Program-made: the position numbers and the translations under genes
From: Pseudomonadota bacterium
GTDB lineage: Bacteria; Myxococcota_A; Polyangia; Haliangiales; Haliangiaceae
Length of the DNA stretch: 7,099 nt
Assembly: GCA_023430775.1 (NCBI GenBank)
Contig: JAEYYY010000666.1
Span: 1-7,099, forward strand
Reading direction: 5' to 3'
Shown here: positions 1 through 6,477 of the stretch, piece by piece
Layout of the letters: each line of letters opens with the position of its first letter
Numbering within the stretch: position 1 is the stretch's first letter
Notes under the pieces: model-generated
Told to the model about the DNA's origin: nothing
What the model saw: the letters and a program-made list of their open reading frames with translations, nothing else
The model's database searches: none

Positions 1-116
1 CCGCATGCACGAACACCGGTGGCTGCACGGTCGCGGATTGCACCGCCGATGCAAGCACGCCCGCGCAGGTGATCTGCAAGGACACCACGCACGGCGGCGT
101 GCCGACCAACCCGTAG
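1..116 (+). CDS. C-terminal end of a cysteine-rich, probably exported protein (5' truncated)
   Basis: The third forward frame is open from the window edge (first whole codon at base 3) to a TAG stop at 114-116 and gives 37 residues. The peptide is rich in Thr, Ala, Gly and Cys, with four cysteines at visible residues 2, 8, 13 and 25 and a Pro-Thr-Asn-Pro end. Cysteines spaced like this in a Thr/Gly-rich context are typical of disulfide-bonded secreted or surface proteins in myxobacteria, but no domain can be named from so little sequence. The gene converges on the phosphodiesterase gene, with only 9 bases between the two stop codons. I prefer this frame to the longer Arg-rich overlapping frame starting at base 5, because that one has the composition of an out-of-frame shadow and would run deep into the opposite gene. 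Confidence 0.5.
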   Translation, partial: ACTNTGGCTVADCTADASTPAQVICKDTTHGGVPTNP

Positions 117-138
117 CTCACTCGGTCATTCCGAGAGC
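116..138. terminator. Possible bidirectional hairpin between convergent genes
   Basis: Bases 121-125 (CTCGG) pair with 131-135 (CCGAG) around a 5-base loop. GCT at 116-118 can extend the stem with AGC at 136-138 across a 2-base bulge, giving 8 pairs. The hairpin sits exactly on the convergent junction: the TAG of the left gene abuts its base and the TGA of the right gene lies in the loop. Neither strand has a T-run after the stem, so it is not a textbook intrinsic terminator. It may slow polymerase or protect 3' ends, or be chance in GC-rich DNA. Confidence 0.3.
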
Positions 139-911
139 ACCGCGAGCGCGGCGGCCGGATCGTTCGCGAACACGCCGTCGACGCCGATCGCCGCGAGCCG
201 GCGCAGCTCCGCCGGATCGTCGACGGTCCACGCGTTGATCGGCATCCCCGCGGTGTGCCACTCCTTGACCCGCTTCTCGGTGCACAGCGTGTTCTGCGGG
301 TGGACGAGGCTGACGCCGATCGCACGACCGACCCAGCCGGTGCGCGCGACCCAGGTCTGGTCCTGATGGAAGATGTACGCGAGCGCGAGATCGGGGATGC
401 GGTGGTGAAGCTGGAGCAGCACCGCCGGATCGAACGACGACACCATCACGCGATCGAGGCGCGAGCGCGACTCGGCGAGGAGCTTGGCGACCGCGGCGAC
501 CAGCTGGTCACTGCGGCCGACGCGATCGGACTTGATCTCGATATCGAGCTCGAGATCGAACGCGTCGAGCACCTCGGCGAGCAATGGCACCGGCTCGCCG
601 CCGACGCGCAGCGCCTTGCGCTCGGCGGCCGATAGATCGGTGAGGAGCCCGGGACGACCGACGAGCCGATCGAGCTTGCTGTCGTGGAACACCACGACGT
701 GGCCCTCGCCGTCGAGACGAACATCGAATTCGAGGCCATCGGCGCCCGCCTGCACGGCGAGCTCGAAGGCGCGCATCGTGTTCTCCGGTGCGCGCGCCGA
801 CGCCCCGCGATGCGCCCACACGCGTGGCCGTTGCCCGCGGCCGCGGCGCCACCGGGTGGCGCGCCCGAGCCGACCGAGGTGCGGGATGAAGCGAGCGAGG
901 GGTGACGTCAC
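126..911 (-). CDS. Glycerophosphodiester phosphodiesterase, cytosolic UgpQ-like
   Basis: This 261-residue protein hydrolyses glycerophosphodiesters (deacylated phospholipids) to sn-glycerol-3-phosphate and an alcohol. It shows the GDPD TIM-barrel signature in order: His34-Arg35-Gly in WAHRGAS, APENT at 41-45, the metal ligands Glu61 and Asp63 in LEFDV, His76-Asp77 in VFHD, VPLLAEVL near 108-115, and Glu125/Lys127 in DIEIK. Near the end are NAWTVDD and GVDGVFANDP, the usual closing strands of the family. Length matches the short bacterial cytosolic type. The first 30 residues are basic and not hydrophobic, so there is no signal peptide. The start is GTG at 911-909, overlapping the TGA of the aspartate kinase as GTGA. 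No Shine-Dalgarno is visible, so translation probably depends on reinitiation after the kinase. The family call is firm; the exact substrate is not known. Confidence 0.95.
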   Translation of the reverse strand: MTSPLARFIPHLGRLGRATRWRRGRGQRPRVWAHRGASARAPENTMRAFELAVQAGADGLEFDVRLDGEGHVVVFHDSKLDRLVGRPGLLTDLSAAERKALRVGGEPVPLLAEVLDAFDLELDIEIKSDRVGRSDQLVAAVAKLLAESRSRLDRVMVSSFDPAVLLQLHHRIPDLALAYIFHQDQTWVARTGWVGRAIGVSLVHPQNTLCTEKRVKEWHTAGMPINAWTVDDPAELRRLAAIGVDGVFANDPAAALAVLSE

Positions 912-2113
912 TCGACGAAGGTCTTGTGGAGAGCCCGCGTCAGGTTATCGACGTGCGGGCGATCGCACCACAGCGTGACCCGGAGCGGCGACACGCTGAC
1001 CGCGTTGAGCGGCACACCGGCACCGAACGCCGACTGGCGCGCCTTGTTGATGACGCCCGGGTTCGAGCCGATGCCGTGACCGACGATGGTGACCGCGCCT
1101 TCCTCGCCGAACTCGATCTGATCGGCGAGCACGTTGTCGAGGCGCTTGCGGACCTCGGCCCAGTCGGGCACGTCCGCGATCGTGAACCACACGCGCAGCT
1201 CCTTGCCCTCGAGATCGAGGTGGGTGAGCGGGATCGAGGCGGTCTCGAGGATCTGCAGGCAGTGCTCGACGGCGGCGCCGCCGGACACCCGGATCCGGAT
1301 CAGATTGTTCTGACCGGTGACCGCGGCGACCTGGCGCTCGCGCTCCGGCGTGAAATCGATCCGCGTGCCACCGCCGTCCTTGTTGGTGGCGCGCGCGTAG
1401 AGCGCGATGCCCGAGCGACGGGCGAACTCGACGGAGGCGTCGTGCAGCACCTTCGCTCCCTGGGCGGCGAGCTCGAGCATCTCGTCGTGGCTGATCGAGT
1501 GCAGCAGCGTGGCCGCATCGACGACGCGCGGATCCGACGTGTAGACGCCGTCGACGTCCGAACAGATCTCGCAGTAGTCCGCGCGCAGCGCACCGGCGAG
1601 CGCGACCGCCGTGGTGTCCGAGCCGCCGCGACCGAGCGTGGTGATCTCGCGCTTGTACGACACGCCCTGGAAGCCGGCGACGATGACCACCTTGCCGCGA
1701 TCGAGCTCGTCCTCGACGCGGAACGGCCGGACCTCGACGATGCGCGCGCCGGAGTGGCGATCGTTGGTGAGGATGCCGGCCTGCGAGCCGGTGAACGAGA
1801 TCGCCTCCATGCCCTCTTCCGAGCACGCCATCGACAGCAGCGACATCGCCTCGCGCTCGCCGCAGGTCAGCAGCATGTCGAGCTCGCGACGCGACGGCGA
1901 CGCGCTGATCGACCTGGCCTTCTCGATCAGCTGGTTCGTGGTCTTGCCCATCGCGGACACCACCACCACGACCTTCTTGCCGGCCGCCTTGGTGCGCGCG
2001 ATGCGCTGTGCAACCAGCTTGATCTTCTCGGCGTCGGCGACGGAGGAACCGCCGTACTTTTGGACGACGATTCCGGTAGGAGCGGTGAGCGGCTGAGTCA
2101 CGTCGGGCACCAT
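908..2113 (-). CDS. lysC: Aspartate kinase (aspartokinase), monofunctional with two ACT domains
   Basis: This enzyme phosphorylates L-aspartate with ATP, the first step toward lysine (and diaminopimelate), threonine and methionine. The 401-residue length fits the monofunctional form with no homoserine dehydrogenase domain. The N-terminal amino-acid kinase domain carries KYGGSSVA at 19-26, the TGSQAGILT loop, GRGGSDTTAVALA (substrate/ATP site) and CSDVDGVYTSDPR. Two C-terminal ACT domains cover about 264-335 and 341-401, the second with SNPGVINKA. In ordinary enzymes these bind Lys and/or Thr for feedback inhibition; here the motif usually written STSEI(K/R)IS reads SVSPLRVTL, so effector binding may differ. 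I chose ATG at 2113 because it gives a normal-length leader before the KYGGS strand. A TTG at 2125 and GTGs at 2110 and 2101 are alternatives; none has a clear Shine-Dalgarno. It is coupled by a 4-base overlap to the downstream phosphodiesterase. Confidence 0.96.
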   Translation of the reverse strand: MVPDVTQPLTAPTGIVVQKYGGSSVADAEKIKLVAQRIARTKAAGKKVVVVVSAMGKTTNQLIEKARSISASPSRRELDMLLTCGEREAMSLLSMACSEEGMEAISFTGSQAGILTNDRHSGARIVEVRPFRVEDELDRGKVVIVAGFQGVSYKREITTLGRGGSDTTAVALAGALRADYCEICSDVDGVYTSDPRVVDAATLLHSISHDEMLELAAQGAKVLHDASVEFARRSGIALYARATNKDGGGTRIDFTPERERQVAAVTGQNNLIRIRVSGGAAVEHCLQILETASIPLTHLDLEGKELRVWFTIADVPDWAEVRKRLDNVLADQIEFGEEGAVTIVGHGIGSNPGVINKARQSAFGAGVPLNAVSVSPLRVTLWCDRPHVDNLTRALHKTFVE

Positions 2114-2118
2114 ACACG

Positions 2119-2145
2119 ATGACAACGCCGCGGGGATGCTACGTT
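2119..2145 (+). promoter_or_regulatory. Candidate promoter for the lipoprotein-methyltransferase-cytochrome operon
   Basis: In the 38-bp divergent gap, ATGACA at 2119-2124 matches a sigma-70 -35 box at five of six bases. TACGTT at 2140-2145 is a TANNNT-type -10 box; the spacer is a short 15 bases. Transcription starting about 7 bases after the -10 would begin at or next to the ATG at 2152, implying a leaderless mRNA. That agrees with the lack of a Shine-Dalgarno before 2152. On the opposite strand TAGCAT (2141 to 2136) is a possible -10 for the aspartate kinase and overlaps the plus-strand -10, so the two promoters would compete; its -35 is poor. This is read by eye only. Confidence 0.3.
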
Positions 2146-2151
2146 GTTCGT

Positions 2152-4302
2152 ATGGCGCGTCTGCTGATGCTCGCAGTCTTGATCAGCGCGTGCGGCGGGG
2201 CGGTTCGGAATAAACCGAGCTGGCCCGACGCCCCGGTCGAGCTGCGCGACGAGGTCGATCGCGAGGCCGCCATCGATCAGATGTGGGTGACTCCCGTCGG
2301 CCCGGAGCGCGACCGACTGCGGAGCGCGATCGCCGACGCCACGGCTCGGCGGTTGACCGATGCCGTCGTCGAGGATCGGCCATTTGCCGCGGCGGAGCTC
2401 CTCGATCAGCTGACCGGGCTGTGGTTGTCGGATCCGAACAACGTGGCCAGCGGCCTGCGCGCCCATGCCCCGTTGATCCGCGACCTCCGCAAGATGTTCG
2501 CGAAGTCCGGCGCGCTCGAGCCGGCGGCTCAGACGCTGATCCTGCTCTCGGAGGTCGATCCCGCGAGTCGCGTCGAGGCGCTGGCCGAGCTCGACGAGCT
2601 GCTCCAGTTCGCCGACGACCTCGCGGTCGCCGAGAACGGCGTCGAGGCGGTGCGCAGCCAGCAGATCAGCGTGCTGCAACCGACCGTGCTCCAGCTCCCG
2701 CTGACCTGGCTCGTCGATCGCTACGTCAAGCTGCTCGTCGATCGCCAGATCGCGGTCGCCAGCTTGCTCGCCGCCTATCAGAAGGCGGCACCGAGCTGCA
2801 CGCCCGGCGATCCGGGCTGCACGAGCTCGACCGGCGTCACCATCGAGCTGGTGCGCGCTCATCACGACATCCTCGCCACCTCGCACCGGATCGCGAACGT
2901 GCTCGCCCGCGCCGGCCGCGGTCCCGAGATCCATCGCCACCTCGTCAACCTCAAGGGCATCGGCACCGAGCGCGAGGTCAGCGCGCGCGCCGAGGTGCTC
3001 GCCGAGCACCCCACCGCCGATGCCTACGGCGAGCTCGCGAGCACGCTGCGCGCCGACGAGCACGCCCCGGATCCGGGTGCCGCACTCGCGTTGTGCCAGG
3101 CCGGTCTCGCGATCGATCCCAAGCACAGCGGGCTGCTCGCCGCCGCCGCCGGCGATGCCCGCGCCCTCGAGCGCGTCGATCAAGCGATCCTTTACTACGA
3201 GGCCGCGCTCGCCAGCTCGCGCGAGCTCGACGACCAGCTCGCGCTCCGTCTCGGCAAGCTGTACGGCGAGCGGATCGCGCGGCTCGCCGCGAGCGGCCGG
3301 CCCGCCGCCGCGAACAACGCGTGGACGGCCGCGATCAAGTTCACCGCGCGCGCCGCCAAGCAGCACCCGAGCGTGGTGTGGCAGCAAGCCGCCGCGATCG
3401 CCGAGTCGGCGCTCGGCAAGGGGCTCGCGAGCCAGGGCATGATCGATGCGGGTCGCCGTGCGCTGACCGCGTCGCTCGAGCGCGCGCCGTCGACGGATGC
3501 CTACGAGAGTCTGACCACGATCGACGTCCAGACCGCGCGCTACAAGGACGCGCAGAAGTGGGCCGCCGCCGGCATCGCGCTCCTCGGCGACACCACCGCC
3601 GGAGATCGTTATCGCCGCGCCAAGCTCGAGCGCCTCGCCGCCGACGCGCTCCGCCAGGCCGGCAAGCAGCGCGAGGCCGCGGCGCGCTACCTCGACGCGC
3701 TTCGCACCTGGGCCTCGCTCGGCGACACCAAGGATCTGCCCCGGGCGATCGCCGCCGAACGGCTCCTCGATAGCGGCCGGGCGATGTGGTGGCTCGGCGA
3801 TCACGCGCGCTCGATCGACCTGATCAGCAAGGCGGTGGACTTCGATTCGACCACCTCGACCTCGTCGGGTGCGGTCGCGTTCCTGATCGAGGTCGAGCGC
3901 TATCGCGAAGCGCTCGACGTCTACTACCGCGGCCTCGGCGATCCCGACGGCAGCGAGCTGTTCAAGGTCTACACCAGCCTGTGGATCCTCGCCGAGGGCA
4001 AGCGCCTCGGCGAGCCGCCGGATCGCCTCGCCGTCGAGTACCTGACCTCGCGCCGCGGCGACCTGTGGTACGAGCTGCTCGCGCGGGCTGCCGTCGGCAA
4101 GCTGACGTTCGATCAGCTGCGCGCGGCGGCCACCACCGGGCCGCGCAAGGCCGAGCTCGCGTTCTACGGCGCGGTGCTCGGTCTCGATCCCGCCGCCGCG
4201 ACACCCGAGGGCAAGCGGAAGCTGCTCGAGGACGTGATCAAAGCGCGGGCGGTGCTCGACGCCGAGTTCGATCTCGCGCGAAAATATCTCTCACTGCCAT
4301 GA
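2152..4302 (+). CDS. TPR-like outer-membrane-type lipoprotein, function unknown
   Basis: This 716-residue protein begins with a short lipoprotein signal: a basic residue at 3, a hydrophobic core at 4-11 and the lipobox ISAC with Cys14, followed by Gly-Gly. It is therefore probably lipidated and faces the periplasm. The mature protein is almost wholly helical and Ala/Leu/Arg/Glu-rich. From about residue 285 to 640 it shows tetratricopeptide-like helix pairs, such as DAYGELASTL near 290, AILYYEAAL near 346, EAAARYLDAL near 508 and YREALDVYYRG near 585. Residues 14-280 are helical without a recognised domain. Cys216 and Cys223 in SCTPGDPGCTSS could form a small disulfide loop, fitting a periplasmic site. 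The start is ATG 2152, because it places the signal peptide at the N-terminus; the in-frame ATG at 2119 would add 11 residues before it. It leads the operon and overlaps the methyltransferase start as ATGA. By analogy with other TPR lipoproteins it may be a scaffold or assembly factor; this is inference. Confidence 0.85.
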   Translation: MARLLMLAVLISACGGAVRNKPSWPDAPVELRDEVDREAAIDQMWVTPVGPERDRLRSAIADATARRLTDAVVEDRPFAAAELLDQLTGLWLSDPNNVASGLRAHAPLIRDLRKMFAKSGALEPAAQTLILLSEVDPASRVEALAELDELLQFADDLAVAENGVEAVRSQQISVLQPTVLQLPLTWLVDRYVKLLVDRQIAVASLLAAYQKAAPSCTPGDPGCTSSTGVTIELVRAHHDILATSHRIANVLARAGRGPEIHRHLVNLKGIGTEREVSARAEVLAEHPTADAYGELASTLRADEHAPDPGAALALCQAGLAIDPKHSGLLAAAAGDARALERVDQAILYYEAALASSRELDDQLALRLGKLYGERIARLAASGRPAAANNAWTAAIKFTARAAKQHPSVVWQQAAAIAESALGKGLASQGMIDAGRRALTASLERAPSTDAYESLTTIDVQTARYKDAQKWAAAGIALLGDTTAGDRYRRAKLERLAADALRQAGKQREAAARYLDALRTWASLGDTKDLPRAIAAERLLDSGRAMWWLGDHARSIDLISKAVDFDSTTSTSSGAVAFLIEVERYREALDVYYRGLGDPDGSELFKVYTSLWILAEGKRLGEPPDRLAVEYLTSRRGDLWYELLARAAVGKLTFDQLRAAATTGPRKAELAFYGAVLGLDPAAATPEGKRKLLEDVIKARAVLDAEFDLARKYLSLP

Positions 4303-5225
4303 GCGTACGAGCACTAGGAGCCCAGCTGCGTTCGGCTGGGCTGTCTCCGCGCGCCCTCGCTTCCTGGGTCGGCACCGATCGCATCGCCGCACTTCCCGCC
4401 GTGTTGCCGGCGCAGGTCACTCGCGAGCCGGTGCCCGCCGCCGTCGCGCTGACCCTGTTCGTCGCCGGCGTGCCGCTCGCGATGGATCGCGTGCAGAAGA
4501 ACCTGCCGGTCGATGCGTTGCTGCACGCCAAGCTGCTGGCGACGCACGGTAACGATGTCTACGCGCCGGCCGCGATCCTGCCGCTCGGTCCGTCGCTGAT
4601 GGTGTGCGACCGGCTCGACGTGCCCGATGCCGTCGACCGGGTGTCGTGGCCCGACGATTCGAGCCATCACCTGGTCGGCGCGATCCCACCGACGAAGCGT
4701 CGCAAGCGCTGGCTCGACATCGGCTGCGGCTCGGCATTCGCCCAGCTCGCGTTGCCCAACCTCGCCGACGTCATGCTCGCGATCGATATCAACCCGCGCG
4801 CGGTCGCGTATGCGCGTCAGGGAGCGCTGCTGTCGGGTGTCGATCGCCTCGAGGCACGGCACGTCGGGGTCGATACCATCGACGGTGCACGCGCCGATCT
4901 GGTGACCTGCAACGCGCCGCTCCCCGATGCCGCCGCCCTCGCCGTCTGGCGGCGCGCCGATCCGGGCTTCTTCGGCCTGTTGTGGCCGGCGATCCGGCGC
5001 AACCTCAACGAGGGTGGCGAGGCCATCCTCCACGTCGCCCGCCACACCATTCCCGCCGACCTGCCCGGCGAGCGGGTCATCGTCGGCTACGCGCCGGATC
5101 TGTGCGTCCTGTGGTGGCGGCCCGACGCCCCCGAGCTGATCGCCACGCTCGACCGGCCACTGACCCCGGATCGGCCGCACGTCGATCTCGAAGACCGCGA
5201 CGACGCGCTGGACCGTGCGGGCTGA
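4299..5225 (+). CDS. Class I SAM-dependent methyltransferase with N-terminal accessory domain
   Basis: This is a 308-residue soluble protein with no signal peptide. The C-terminal Rossmann-type domain has the SAM-binding motif I WLDIGCGSAF at 138-147 and the acidic residue after strand 2 in LAIDINP (Asp163). The motif IV position, DLVTCNAPLP, has Asn205-Ala206-Pro207-Leu208 where the related MTS/HemK-type amino-methyltransferases have NPP(Y/F). The N-terminal 130 residues form a separate domain with ALTLFVAGVPL and LPVDALLHAKLLA. That arrangement resembles an actinobacterial methyltransferase family with a similar N-terminal domain (DUF7059 type, from memory, moderate confidence). The substrate is unknown: rRNA, a protein glutamine or a small molecule are all possible, and the changed motif IV argues against assuming a standard glutamine or adenine N-methylation. 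The start is set by the ATGA overlap with the lipoprotein gene; no Shine-Dalgarno is visible. The cytochrome gene starts 28 bases after the stop. Confidence 0.87.
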   Translation: MSVRALGAQLRSAGLSPRALASWVGTDRIAALPAVLPAQVTREPVPAAVALTLFVAGVPLAMDRVQKNLPVDALLHAKLLATHGNDVYAPAAILPLGPSLMVCDRLDVPDAVDRVSWPDDSSHHLVGAIPPTKRRKRWLDIGCGSAFAQLALPNLADVMLAIDINPRAVAYARQGALLSGVDRLEARHVGVDTIDGARADLVTCNAPLPDAAALAVWRRADPGFFGLLWPAIRRNLNEGGEAILHVARHTIPADLPGERVIVGYAPDLCVLWWRPDAPELIATLDRPLTPDRPHVDLEDRDDALDRAG

Positions 5226-5231
5226 CGGTCC
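5210..5231 (+). other. Perfect 7-bp hairpin across the methyltransferase stop codon
   Basis: GGACCGT at 5210-5216 and ACGGTCC at 5225-5231 are perfect inverted repeats around an 8-base loop, and T5209/G5232 could add a wobble pair. The TGA stop of the methyltransferase (5223-5225) lies at the loop-stem edge. The bases that follow contain only a short T run (5239-5241), so it is a weak terminator at best. In the mRNA it could act as a partial terminator, a processing barrier, or a 5' stabiliser for the cytochrome message, giving different levels of the two proteins. A chance origin is possible. Confidence 0.35.
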
Positions 5232-5253
5232 GTGATAGTTTCGCCGCGGGCCC

Positions 5254-6477
5254 ATGATCTGGCGATTGCTCGCCATCTGCTGGCTATTTGCCTGTAACCC
5301 GCCGCGGCGCGCGGAACCGCCTCTGCCGGCCGTCGACCCGTCGCGGCTCGATCACGCGAAGCACTCGCACGTCGCCTGCGTCAGCTGCCACCGCGGCAAG
5401 CGCCCGGGCGCCGACGATCACAAGCCCTGCGACGACAGCGGCTGCCACAAGAAGGAGTTCACCAGCGCGCCCGGCAAGGTCTGCGCGGTCTGCCACACCG
5501 ACGTGATCACCCAGCCGACGCTCGCCGCGCCGCTCAAGAGCTTCGACCCGATCAACGACGCCTGGCAGGCGCTACCGCCGGTGTTCTCGCACGCCAAGCA
5601 CATGGATGCCGGGGTGATGGAGAAGCGCGTCGGCTTTCACGTCGGCTGTGCCGACTGCCACCTCCGCAACGAGGTCCAGGAGCCACCGGATCACGCGACC
5701 TGCGCGCGCTGTCACGCCAGCGAGGTGGGGCTCGCGAACGTCCCCGCGATGGAGAACTGCTCCGGCTGCCACCAGGGCAAGCCGCGGCTGCGCGTGCGCA
5801 ATCGCGTGCTCAAGAACGACATCAAGTTCGATCACCGCGAGCACCGCCGCGATGCCAAGGGCGCCACGATCAAGTGCGAGGACTGCCACAAGCGCACCGC
5901 CGCGTCGAAGAACTACGACGACCACCCCGCACCGCGCGTCGAGAGCTGCGTCAGCTGTCACGACGATTCGGCGCGCGTGCCGTACGAGCTGCGGATGCGG
6001 ATCTGCGAGACCTGCCATCTCGAGATCACCGCGAGCCTGACCAAGCTGGCTCCGCGCAGTCACCTGCCCGCGACCGAGCGGCCGATCGATCACACGCTCG
6101 CGTTCCGTCGCGATCACGCCGAGGCGGCGAATCGCTCGGCTTCGCGCTGCGCCACCTGCCACGTCCAGATGTCGGGCAATCCGAAGGACGCCTGCGACGA
6201 GTGCCATCAGCGCATGTTGCCCTCCGATCACCGGATCACGTTCCGCGAGCTCGATCACGGGCCCGAGGCGGTCGCCGATCGCAATCGCTGCGCCACCTGT
6301 CACGTCGTCGAGTTCTGCACCGCGTGTCACCAGCAGCGGCCGCGCTCGCACGGTCTGTTCGGCACCTTCGAGCGCGAGCACTCGCGCCTTGCCCGGATCA
6401 ACCCGCGCCCGTGCCTGACCTGTCACGGCCAGACGTTCTGCGCCGACTGCCACAGGATGGGAGGCCTGCGGCCGTGA
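5254..6477 (+). CDS. Multiheme c-type cytochrome lipoprotein, 14 CXXCH plus one CX4CH (up to 15 hemes)
   Basis: This 407-residue protein carries a very short signal (MIWR, hydrophobic 5-13) with lipobox LFAC, giving a lipidated Cys14. CXXCH heme sites start at residues 42, 77, 132, 150, 169, 208, 232, 251, 299, 314, 346, 355, 387 and 396. A CX4CH site, CDDSGCH, lies at 59-65. That is up to 15 covalent hemes, about one per 27 residues, as in electron-wire cytochromes. Many extra histidines, often as HxxH a few residues before a heme site (LDHAKH, FSHAKH, FDHREH), suggest bis-His ligation as in c7/c3-type cytochromes. No catalytic domain is visible, so electron transfer is the likely role, at the outer membrane or in the periplasm after Ccm-type heme attachment. 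ATG 5254 is the only start after an in-frame TAG at 5236. It lies 28 bases after the methyltransferase and overlaps the putative porin gene as GTGA. The exact family is not certain; it is not obviously MtrA or OmcS. Confidence 0.96.
   Translation: MIWRLLAICWLFACNPPRRAEPPLPAVDPSRLDHAKHSHVACVSCHRGKRPGADDHKPCDDSGCHKKEFTSAPGKVCAVCHTDVITQPTLAAPLKSFDPINDAWQALPPVFSHAKHMDAGVMEKRVGFHVGCADCHLRNEVQEPPDHATCARCHASEVGLANVPAMENCSGCHQGKPRLRVRNRVLKNDIKFDHREHRRDAKGATIKCEDCHKRTAASKNYDDHPAPRVESCVSCHDDSARVPYELRMRICETCHLEITASLTKLAPRSHLPATERPIDHTLAFRRDHAEAANRSASRCATCHVQMSGNPKDACDECHQRMLPSDHRITFRELDHGPEAVADRNRCATCHVVEFCTACHQQRPRSHGLFGTFEREHSRLARINPRPCLTCHGQTFCADCHRMGGLRP
5347..6453 (+). other. Six heme-binding modules inside the cytochrome: three triheme, then three diheme
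   Basis: The heme sites fall in regular groups, each opened by an aromatic or Leu residue and a histidine motif. Triheme modules: residues 32-81 (LDHAKH, then sites 42, 59, 77), 111-173 (FSHAKH, sites 132, 150, 169) and 192-255 (FDHREH, sites 208, 232, 251). Diheme modules: about 280-318 (histidines 280 and 288, sites 299, 314), 330-359 (FRELDH, sites 346, 355) and 372-400 (FEREH, sites 387, 396). The first three resemble c7-type triheme units; the last three look like shortened versions. The similarity is at protein level; DNA identity between modules is low, so the duplications are old. Confidence 0.7.
6460..6464 (+). promoter_or_regulatory. Shine-Dalgarno site for the putative porin gene
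   Basis: GGAGG at 6460-6464, within GGGAGG, lies inside the last codons of the cytochrome gene and 9 bases before the GTG at 6474. It is the only strong ribosome-binding site in the window and decides the choice of the GTG start. It suggests that the downstream protein is translated from its own site as well as by coupling to the cytochrome. Confidence 0.7.

Noticed and set aside
902..2122. 406-residue plus-strand open frame opposite the aspartate kinase
   Set aside because: Its product is Arg/Asp/Ala-rich with no domain, and it mirrors a complete aspartate kinase on the other strand; long antisense frames are common in such GC-rich DNA.
2114..2125. TTG start for aspartate kinase at 2125
   Set aside because: A rare start with no Shine-Dalgarno; ATG 2113 in the same frame is preferred, though the exact start remains open.
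2119..2151. Earlier ATG for the TPR lipoprotein
   Set aside because: It would put 11 extra residues before a clean, short lipoprotein signal; ATG 2152 fits better.
2098..3804. 568-residue minus-strand open frame opposite the TPR lipoprotein
   Set aside because: Low-complexity Arg/Gly/Leu composition and no motif; the plus-strand gene has a lipoprotein signal, TPR-like repeats and coupled neighbours.
3786..4298. Long N-terminal extension of the methyltransferase frame
   Set aside because: The extension is Arg-rich and overlaps the end of the TPR lipoprotein; the ATG at 4299 with an ATGA overlap gives a normal N-terminus.
5226..5253. Separate promoter just before the cytochrome gene
   Set aside because: Only a lone -10-like TAGTTT at 5236-5241 with no -35 at proper spacing; read-through from the operon is simpler.
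4314..5276. 320-residue minus-strand open frame opposite the methyltransferase
   Set aside because: Shadow composition (Arg/Gln/Asp/Gly), while the plus-strand frame contains the SAM-binding motifs.
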